This document shows, one piece after another, positions 10,501-17,041 of a DNA stretch of 64,000 nt (position 1 is the stretch's first letter; every line of letters begins with the position of its first letter). The position numbers were made by a program, and so were the translations under genes. This DNA is from Sphaerotilus microaerophilus (GTDB taxonomy: Bacteria; Pseudomonadota; Gammaproteobacteria; Burkholderiales; Burkholderiaceae_C): contig NZ_AP025730.1 in assembly GCF_023734135.1 (NCBI RefSeq), positions 3,658,001 through 3,722,000 on the forward strand. The letters are read 5' to 3'. The notes beneath the pieces were generated by a model. That model did no database searches and was not told where the DNA came from. It saw nothing but the letters and a program-made list of their open reading frames with translations.

Positions 10501-13500
10501 CGCCGTGGTCAGCGCCGCCAGCTGCGTGGCCTTCAAGGCCGCAGCCTGGGCCGTGGTGAGGGCATCGACCTGCGCCGTGCTCAGTGCCTCGACCTGGGCG
10601 GTGGTGAAGGCCCCGACCTGGGCGGTGGTCAGCGCGGCGATGTCGTCGCTGCCGATGGCCTGCACCTGCTCGGTGGTCAGCGCCGTCAGCTGGCTGCTCT
10701 TGAGCGCCGCCACCTGGGCAGTCGTCAGTGCCTCGATCTGGTCGGTGCCCAGCGCGCTGATGACGCTGCTGCGGATGGCCGCCAAGTCCTGGGTCTCCAG
10801 CGCCTGCACCTGTTCGGTGGTCAGCGCCGCCAGCTGGGTCGAGCCCATGCCGGCCAGCTGCGCGCTGCTCAGCGCAGCGACGTCATCGGTCCCGATGGCC
10901 TGCACCTGCGCCGTCGTCAGCGCCGCCAGCTGCGTGGCCTTCAGTGCGCCCGCCTGCGCGGTGGTGAGCGCGTCGATCTGCGCGGTGGTCAGCGCCTCGG
11001 TCTGGGCGGTGGTGAGTACGGCGATCTGGGCGGTGGTCAGCGCCACCAGGTCGTCGGTGGCCAGGGCCTGGATCTGCTCGGTGGTCAGCGCCGTCAGCAC
11101 GTTGCTCTTCAGCGCAGCGGCCTGGGCGGTGGTCAGCGCCTCGATCTGGCTGCTGGTGAAGGCCTCGACCTGGCTGGTCCTGAGGCCCGCCAGCTGGGCG
11201 GTTCCCAACGCAGCCAGGTCGTCGGTGGCCAGCGCCTGCAGCTGCTCGGTGGTCAGCGCACCGATCTGGCTGCTCTTGAGCGCTGCGGCCTGGGCCGTGG
11301 TCAGGGCGTCGATCTGGTCGGTGCCGAGACTGGTGATCACGCTGGTGCGGATGGCCGCGACGTCCTGTGTCTCCAGCGCCTGCACCTGCTCGGTGGTCAG
11401 CGCCGCCAGCTGGTTGGAGCCCATCGTCGCCAGCTGCGCGGTGGTCAGCGCGGCCAGGTCGTCGGTCCCGATGGCCTGCACCTGGGCCGTGTCCAGGGCT
11501 GCCAGCTGGCTGCTGCGCAGGGCCGCGGCCTGGGCCGTCGTCAGCGCGTCGACCTGGGCGGTCGTCAGCGCGGCAACCTGTGCCGTCGTGACCCCCCCCA
11601 CCTGCACCGTGGTCAGCGCGGCGAGGTCGTCGGTGCCGATCGCAGCCACCTGCTCGGTGGTCAGCGAGGCCAGCTGGGCACTCCTGAGCGCGGCCGCCTG
11701 TGCGGTGGTCAGCGCCTCGATCTGGTCGGTGCCCAGGCTGGAGATGATGCCGGTGCGGATGGCCGCCACGTCCTGCGTCTCCAGCGCCTGCACCTGTTCG
11801 GTGGTCAGCGCGGCCAACTGCGTCGAGCCCATGCCGGCCAGCTGGGTGCTGGTCAGCGCGGCAATGTCATCGGTGCCGATGGCCTGCACCTGCGCGGTGT
11901 CCAGCGCCGCCAGCTGGCTGGTCTTGAGCGCCGCCGCCTGCGCGGTGGTCAGTGCATCGATCTGTGCCGTCGTCAGCGCAGCCACCTGCGCAGTGGTGAA
12001 GCCACCCACCTGGGCCGTGCTCAGCGCAGCGAGGTCGTCGCTGCCGATCGCCTGCACCTGCTCGGTGGTCAGCGCCGCCAGCTGGGCGCTGCGCAGCGCC
12101 ACGGCCTGCGCGGTCGTGAGTGCCTCGATCTGGTCGGTGCCCAGGCTGGCCATCATGCTGGTGCGGATGGCCGCGACGTCCTGCGTCTCCAGCGCCTGCA
12201 CCTGTTCGGTCGTCAGCGCCGCCAGCTGGGTCGAGCCCATGCCGGCCAACTGGGCGCTGGTCAGCGCGGCCACGTCGTCGGTGCCGATCGCCTGCACCTG
12301 CGCCGTGGTCAGCGCCGCCAGCTGCGTCGTGCGCAGCACCGCGGCCTGGGCGGTGGTCAGCGCATCGACCTGCTCCGTGGTCAGCGCCGCGATCTGTTCG
12401 GTCGTGAACCCGGCGAGCTGGGTGCTGCCCAGCACGGCCAAGTCGTCCGTCGCCAGGGCTTGAACCTGCTCGGTGGTCAGCGCAGCGATCTGGCTGCTCT
12501 TGAGCGCCGCCGCCTGCTCGGTGGTCAGCGCATCGATCTGCCCGGTGGTCAGGGCAGCGATCTGGCTGGTCTTCAGGCCCGCCAACTGCGCTGTGCCCAG
12601 GGCCTGGAGGTCGTCGGTGGCCAGGGCCTGCACCTGCTCGGTGGTCAGCGCCGCCAGCTGGGTGCTCTTGAGCGCCGCGGCCTGCGCGGTGGTGAGCGCG
12701 TCGATCTGGTCGGTACCCAGGCTGGCGATCACGCTGGTGCGGATGGCCGCCACGTCCTGCGTCTCCAGCGCCTGGATCTGTTCACTGTTGAGCGCGGCCA
12801 ACTGGGTCGAGCCCATGCCGGCCAGCTGCGCGGTGGTCAGTGCGGCCAGGTCGTCGGTACCGATCGCCCGGACCTGCGCCGTGTCCAGCGCCGCGAGCTG
12901 GCTGGTCTTGAGTACAGCGGCCTGCGCCGTCGTCAGCGCATCGACCTGGTTGGTCGTCAACGCCGCGATCTGCGCGGTCGTGAGGCCGAGCACCTGGCCG
13001 GTGGTCAGCGCCGCGATGTCGTCCGTGCCAATGGCCTGCACCTGCTCGGTGGTCAGCGCCGCCAGCTGCGTGCTCTTGAGTGCCGCGGCCTGCGCCGTGG
13101 TCAGGGCCTCGATCTGATCGCTGCCGAGCGTGCTGATCACGCTGGTGCGGATGGCCGCGACGTCCTGGGTCTCCAGCGCCTGCACCTGCTCCGTGGTCAG
13201 CGCAGTGAGCTGGGCCGAACCCATGCCGGCGACCTGGGCGGTGGTCAGCGCGGCGATGTCATCGGTCCCGATCGCCTGCACCTGGGCCGTGCCGAGCGCG
13301 GCCAGCTGGGTGGTGCGCAGCGCGGCGGCCTGGGCCGTCGTCAAGGCATCGACCTGGTCGGTGGTCAGCGCGGCGATCTGGTCGGTCCGCAAGCCACCGA
13401 GCTGGGTGCTGCTCAGCACCGCCAAGTCGTCGGTGGCAATGGCCTGCACTTGCTCGGTGGTCAGCACCGCCAGTTGCGTGCTCCTGAGGGCGGCGGCCTG

Positions 13501-16500
13501 CGCGGTCGTCAGCGCCTCGATCTGGTCCGTGCCCAGGGCCGCCAGCGGAGCGGACTTGAGCGCAGCCAGGTCCTGCGTCTCGATGGCCTGGATCTGGCTG
13601 GTGGTCAGCGCCGTCACCCAGGTCGAGTTCAGGCTGGCCACCTGCAGGCTGCTCAGGGCAGCCAGGTCATCCGTGCCGATGGCCTGCACCTGCTCGGTGG
13701 TCAGCGCCGCCAGCTGCGAGGTCCGCAGCGCAGCCGCCTGCGCGGTGGTCAGCGCAGCGATCTGGTCGGTGGTCAGCGCGGCGATCTGCGCGGTGGTGAG
13801 CGCGGTGATCTGCGCCGTGTTCAGCACCGCGAGGTCGTCGGTGCCGATGGCCTGCACCTGCTCGGTGGTCAGTGCCGCCACCTGGGTGCTCTTCAGGGCC
13901 GCCGCCTGGGCAGTGGTCAGCGCCTCGATGGCGTCTGTGCCCAGTGCCTGCAGCGCGCGGGTGGTCATCGCCCGCACGTCCTCGGTGACCAGCGCCCCCA
14001 CCTGCGCCGTCGTCAGCGCCGGCGCCTGCACGCTGTGCAGCGCGCCGGCCTGGGCGGTGGTGAGCACCGCGATGCTGTCGGTGGCAATGGCCGCCACCTG
14101 GCTGGAAGTGAGGGCCGCGATCTGCCCGGTGCTCAGGGCCACCGCCTGGGCGGTGGACAGGGCGTCGATGGCATCGGTGCCGAGTGCGGAGATCGACGAG
14201 GTGCGGATGGCGCGCAGGTCGGCCGTCTCCAGTGCCGCAACCTGGGCACTGGTCAACGCCGCCACCTGGGCGGAATCCAGCGCCCCCGCCTGGGCCGTGC
14301 TGAGGGCCGCCACGTCGCTGGTCTGGATCGCCTGGACCTGCGCGGTGCTCAGCACCGCGACCTGGCGGGTGCTGAGTGCGCCGACCTGGCTGCTCTCCAG
14401 TGCCTCCACCTGCGCGGTGGTGATCGCCTGGAGCTGCTCGGTGGTGAGTGCGCGCACCTGCGCCGTCGTCAGCGCCGCAGCGTCATCCGTGGCAATCGCT
14501 TCGACCTGCGCCGTGGTCAGGGCGGCCACCTGTGCGGTGGTCAGCGCGGCCACCTGGTCGGTAGCCAACGCCCCCACGCCGTCGGTGCTCAGGGCCGAGA
14601 TCGCGCTGCTGCGGATGGCCCGCAGGTCCTGGGTCTCCAGGGCCTGCACCTGGGCGGTCGTCAGCACCTCGACCTGCGCCGAACTCAGTGCCGCCGCCTG
14701 CGCCGTGGTCAGCGCGGCCACGTCGGCCGTGTCGATGGCCTGGACCTGGTCGGTGGCCAGTGCGGCCACCTGGCGGGTGCTCAGCCCGGCGACCTGGGCG
14801 GTGTTGAGCGCCTCGATCTGGTCGGTGTTGAGCGCCTGGATCTGCTGCGTGCCCAGCGCACGCACCTGGGCGGTGTCCATCACCGTGAGGTCATCGGTGG
14901 CGATGGCCTGGACCTGCGCGGTCGTCAGCGCCGCCACCTGTCCGCTCGACAGCGCCACCGCCTGGGCGGTCGTCAGTGCATCGATGCCGTCGGTGGTCAG
15001 CGCCGAGATGGCCGACGTGCGGATGGCACGCAGGTCCTGGGTCTCCAGCGCCTGCACTTGCGCGGTGGTGAGCGCCTCGACCTGGGCCGAATTCAGCGCC
15101 GCCGCCTGGCCGGTGCTCAGGGCCGCGACGTCCGCGGTCTCGACCGCCTGGATCTGCTCGGTCGTCAGGGCCGCCACCTGGCGGGTCGTGAAGCCGCTGA
15201 CCTGGGCGGTGGTGAAGGCTTCGATCTGTTCCGTCGTCAGCGCCTGCACCTGGGCCGTGCCGAGCCCGGCGATCTGCGCCGTGCTCAGCGCCGCGATCCC
15301 GTCGGTGGTGACGGCCTGCACCTGCTCGGTGCTCAGCGAGGCCAGTTGCCCGGAGGTCAGCGCCGCCGCCTGCGCGGTGGTCAGGGCAGCGATGGCATCG
15401 GTGGCCAGCGCACCCAGTGCCGCCGTGGTCAGGGCACGCAGGTCCTGGGTCTCGATGGCTTCGACCTGGGCGGTCGTCAGGGCAGCCACCTGCGCGGTGT
15501 CGAACGCCCGCACCTGGCTGCTGTCAAGCGCCGCCACGTTGGCCGTGGACAGGGCCTCGACCTGGGCGGTGTCGAGCGCACGGACCTGCGCGGTGGACAG
15601 CCCAGCCATCTGGCTGGTCGTGAGCGCGTCGACCTGCCCGGTCGTCAGCGCACCCACCAGGGCGGTGCCCAGCGCACGGACCTGCGCGGTGGACAGCACC
15701 GCCAGGTCATCGGTGGCCACGGCCTGCACCTGCTCGGTGGTCAGGGCGGCCACCTGGCGGCTGCTCAGCGCCACGGCCTGCGCCGTCGTCAGCGCGTCGA
15801 TCGCATCGGTGGTGAGGGCCCGCACGGCGGCTGTGCTCAGCGCATGCAGGTCGTTGGTCTCCAACGCCTGCACCTGCGCGGTGGTCAGCGCGCCCGCCTG
15901 GGTCGCGCTCAGCGACGCGGCCTGCGCGGTGGTCAGGGCGGCAATGTTGTCGGTTGCCAGGGCCTGCACCTGTGCCGTGTCGAGCGCGGCCAGTTGCCGC
16001 GAGGTCATCGCAGCGACCTGCTCGGTCGTGAGCGCAGCGACCTGGTCGGTGGTCAGCGCCGCCGCCTGGGCGGAGTTCAGCGCCACGAACTGCGCGCTGC
16101 TCAGCACCGCGAGTTCATCGGTCTGCAGCGCGGCGACCTGCGCCGTCGTCAGCGCTGCCAGTTGCGACGAGGTCAGCGCCGCCGCCTGCTCGGTGGTGAG
16201 CGCCGCCACCGCATCGGTGCCCAGCGCCCGGATCGCCGCCGTCGTCATCGCCCGCAGGTCTGCGGTCTCCAGGGCCTGCGCCTGCGTGCTGGTCAACGCC
16301 TGGGCCTGCGCCGTGCTCAACCCGGCCACCTGGACCGAGGTCAGCGCAGCCACATCGTCGGTCTCCAGCGCCTGGACCTGCTCGGTCGTCAGCGAGCGCA
16401 CCTGCCGGGTCGACAGAGCCCCCACCTGGGCGGTGGTCAACGCGGCCACCTGGTCGGTGGTCAGCGCCTGGATCTGCGCGGTGTTCAGGCCGACCAGGTC

Positions 16501-16704
16501 ACGGGTCTCGAGTGCCGCCAGCGCTTCCGTGGTGATCGCGGCCAATCCCGCCGTGGAGATCGCGCCCACCTGGGTGGAGCTCAACGCGGCAATCTGTTCC
16601 GAGGTGAACACGGACCAGTCATCGGTGGCCAGCGCGGCAATGGTGTTGGTCGACAGGGCCGCCACTTGGGCGGTGGTCAGCGACGCGATGATCGAAGTGG
16701 CCAT
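7594..16704 (-). CDS. Giant octapeptide-repeat secreted protein with C-terminal calcium-binding-like domain (putative T1SS substrate)
   Basis: 3036 aa, ATG at 16704 with AGGA about 9 bases upstream. There is no signal peptide: repeats begin within the first residues (MATSIIASLTTAQVAALST). Roughly residues 1-2760 are consecutive 8-residue units xAL(T/S)T(A/D/E/S)Q(V/I), about 345 units, giving hundreds of Thr and Ser. Residues ~2768-3036 form a different domain starting VLDLDGNGVSTL. It has acidic loops DLNSDGLVNDGSELF, DSNHDGRITQADA and DKDSDGVTDGGEL, which resemble EF-hand/dockerin calcium loops seen in proteins named heme utilization/adhesion or RTX-like. The tail is Ala/Ser-rich and ends in LLRQQPLL. 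No nonapeptide GGxGxDxUx RTX array is seen. The exporter gene in the same cluster and the absent signal peptide support type I secretion. Function as an adhesin, sheath or surface-layer component is inference. Confidence 0.85.
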   Translation of the reverse strand: MATSIIASLTTAQVAALSTNTIAALATDDWSVFTSEQIAALSSTQVGAISTAGLAAITTEALAALETRDLVGLNTAQIQALTTDQVAALTTAQVGALSTRQVRSLTTEQVQALETDDVAALTSVQVAGLSTAQAQALTSTQAQALETADLRAMTTAAIRALGTDAVAALTTEQAAALTSSQLAALTTAQVAALQTDELAVLSSAQFVALNSAQAAALTTDQVAALTTEQVAAMTSRQLAALDTAQVQALATDNIAALTTAQAASLSATQAGALTTAQVQALETNDLHALSTAAVRALTTDAIDALTTAQAVALSSRQVAALTTEQVQAVATDDLAVLSTAQVRALGTALVGALTTGQVDALTTSQMAGLSTAQVRALDTAQVEALSTANVAALDSSQVRAFDTAQVAALTTAQVEAIETQDLRALTTAALGALATDAIAALTTAQAAALTSGQLASLSTEQVQAVTTDGIAALSTAQIAGLGTAQVQALTTEQIEAFTTAQVSGFTTRQVAALTTEQIQAVETADVAALSTGQAAALNSAQVEALTTAQVQALETQDLRAIRTSAISALTTDGIDALTTAQAVALSSGQVAALTTAQVQAIATDDLTVMDTAQVRALGTQQIQALNTDQIEALNTAQVAGLSTRQVAALATDQVQAIDTADVAALTTAQAAALSSAQVEVLTTAQVQALETQDLRAIRSSAISALSTDGVGALATDQVAALTTAQVAALTTAQVEAIATDDAAALTTAQVRALTTEQLQAITTAQVEALESSQVGALSTRQVAVLSTAQVQAIQTSDVAALSTAQAGALDSAQVAALTSAQVAALETADLRAIRTSSISALGTDAIDALSTAQAVALSTGQIAALTSSQVAAIATDSIAVLTTAQAGALHSVQAPALTTAQVGALVTEDVRAMTTRALQALGTDAIEALTTAQAAALKSTQVAALTTEQVQAIGTDDLAVLNTAQITALTTAQIAALTTDQIAALTTAQAAALRTSQLAALTTEQVQAIGTDDLAALSSLQVASLNSTWVTALTTSQIQAIETQDLAALKSAPLAALGTDQIEALTTAQAAALRSTQLAVLTTEQVQAIATDDLAVLSSTQLGGLRTDQIAALTTDQVDALTTAQAAALRTTQLAALGTAQVQAIGTDDIAALTTAQVAGMGSAQLTALTTEQVQALETQDVAAIRTSVISTLGSDQIEALTTAQAAALKSTQLAALTTEQVQAIGTDDIAALTTGQVLGLTTAQIAALTTNQVDALTTAQAAVLKTSQLAALDTAQVRAIGTDDLAALTTAQLAGMGSTQLAALNSEQIQALETQDVAAIRTSVIASLGTDQIDALTTAQAAALKSTQLAALTTEQVQALATDDLQALGTAQLAGLKTSQIAALTTGQIDALTTEQAAALKSSQIAALTTEQVQALATDDLAVLGSTQLAGFTTEQIAALTTEQVDALTTAQAAVLRTTQLAALTTAQVQAIGTDDVAALTSAQLAGMGSTQLAALTTEQVQALETQDVAAIRTSMMASLGTDQIEALTTAQAVALRSAQLAALTTEQVQAIGSDDLAALSTAQVGGFTTAQVAALTTAQIDALTTAQAAALKTSQLAALDTAQVQAIGTDDIAALTSTQLAGMGSTQLAALTTEQVQALETQDVAAIRTGIISSLGTDQIEALTTAQAAALRSAQLASLTTEQVAAIGTDDLAALTTVQVGGVTTAQVAALTTAQVDALTTAQAAALRSSQLAALDTAQVQAIGTDDLAALTTAQLATMGSNQLAALTTEQVQALETQDVAAIRTSVITSLGTDQIDALTTAQAAALKSSQIGALTTEQLQALATDDLAALGTAQLAGLRTSQVEAFTSSQIEALTTAQAAALKSNVLTALTTEQIQALATDDLVALTTAQIAVLTTAQTEALTTAQIDALTTAQAGALKATQLAALTTAQVQAIGTDDVAALSSAQLAGMGSTQLAALTTEQVQALETQDLAAIRSSVISALGTDQIEALTTAQVAALKSSQLTALTTEQVQAIGSDDIAALTTAQVGAFTTAQVEALSTAQVDALTTAQAAALKATQLAALTTAQVQAIGTDDVAALTSMQLAAMGSTQLAALTTEQVQALETQDVAAIRSSMISALGTDQIDALTTAQTAALKTSQLAALTTEQAQAIATDDLAVLSTTQIGAFTTAQVEALGTDQIDALTTAQAAALKATQLAVLTTAQVQAIGTDDIAALTSAQLAGMGSTQLVALTTEQVQALETQDVAAIRTSVISALGTDQIEALTTAQAAALRTSQLAALTTEQVQAIGTDDIEALTTTQVIGLTTAQVEVLTTAQVDALTTAQAAALKATQLAALTTAQVQAIGTDDIAALTSAQLATLGSTQAAALTTEQIQALETQDVAALRSSVISALGTDQIEALTTAQAGVLTSSQIAGLTTEQVAAIGTDDLAVLSSAQLGGLKTDQVAALTTDQVDALTTAQAAALKTSQIAALTTEQVQALATDDVAALTTSQLGGFNTEQVQAWTTAQVEALTTVQVSALRSAQLGALTTEQVQAIGTDDIVALTSTQLATLGTTQLAALTTDQVQALETTDLRAITTASISALTTDEVAALTTEQIAVLSSAQVAALTTEQVRTIETDDIAAMTTAQVAALTTDQVAALSTDQMAALATDDMVALTTAQFAALGTDQLQAIETADLHAITTADFATLSTTLIEAFTTDQIQALTTDQIVAFTSVQIQALTTDQIVALTSDQVIALQTQDIAAMSMTQISAIETSDVALMSGAQVDAMIGATPLVLDLDGNGVSTLAASEGVRFDVNATGTTEQVGWAAATDGLLVRDLNSDGLVNDGSELFGGGTQLASGQRAGNGYAALAGLDSNHDGRITQADAAYGELKVWVDKDSDGVTDGGELRTLADLGIVSMDLHAQAGTATDNGNLLGLTSSYQTADGGSHQMADVWFAKQATGSAGSAGSGEVTLGDLLAEAPTELLPVTAVAAAGATDGTAASTASTSASAAAATAAATSADSAANTAAEADAALALSQHQIALDDLLRQQPLL
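8402..16704 (-). repeat. Octad-repeat region with 408-nt and 576-nt super-repeats
   Basis: The coding repeat unit is 24 nt (8 aa). A recognisable marker segment (Leu-Glu-Thr-Gln-Asp) recurs at 13171, 12763, 12187, 11779, 11371, 10795, 10387, 9979 and 9571. The spacings are 408, 576, 408, 408, 576, 408, 408 and 408 nt, that is 17 or 24 octads. Protein-level super-repeats are close to identical, while synonymous codons vary. Confidence 0.9.
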
Positions 16705-17041
16705 GAGACAGTTCCTGAACGGGCTCGAAAGCAGGTTGGCACAGTGGTCGGCCGCGCCGCGCCACCAAGCCCCGGATTGAAAAATCGCTACAGATGCGTG
16801 GCCCGATTCCCCCCCAGGAGCAACCGGACCTGATACCTCTGTCGGCGTTATCGGCCACCATGCCGGAGACTTGAAGGGTGTGATCGGCCAAAAAGAGCAC
16901 CCGAGCGCCGCCTGTTGCTCACCGGTGCCCCCGCCCTGCCTGGCGAGGTCGCCCGGGCGGGCTCACCGCAGAACTGCCCCACAACCGCTGCCCTGCTCGC
17001 AGGACCACGTCCCCAGGTTGCACCGTAGGCTGGCGCGCGAC
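16705..17041. promoter_or_regulatory. Divergent intergenic region between giant gene and second GT41-like gene
   Basis: 337 bases between two divergent starts (16704 minus, 17042 plus). It must hold both promoters. No convincing -35/-10 pair stands out; an AT-rich patch lies around 16775-16795. An open frame extends the plus-strand gene upstream to 16871, but its composition (many Pro, Cys, Arg) does not look like protein. Confidence 0.4.

Noticed and set aside
8402..16704. CRISPR-like array
   Set aside because: The repeats are in-frame coding octads without unique spacers of constant length, and no cas operon is nearby. The Cas4-like genes at 21.6-22.5 kb belong to a segregation operon.
7051..16833. 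A 3260-codon open frame on the plus strand opposite the giant gene, plus several other long frames there
   Set aside because: The antisense frames arise from the regular 24-nt repeat and GC-rich codons. The minus-strand product has a start with a ribosome-binding site, a calcium-loop domain and exporter context; the antisense products are His/Gly/Arg- or Ser/Val-rich without any domain.
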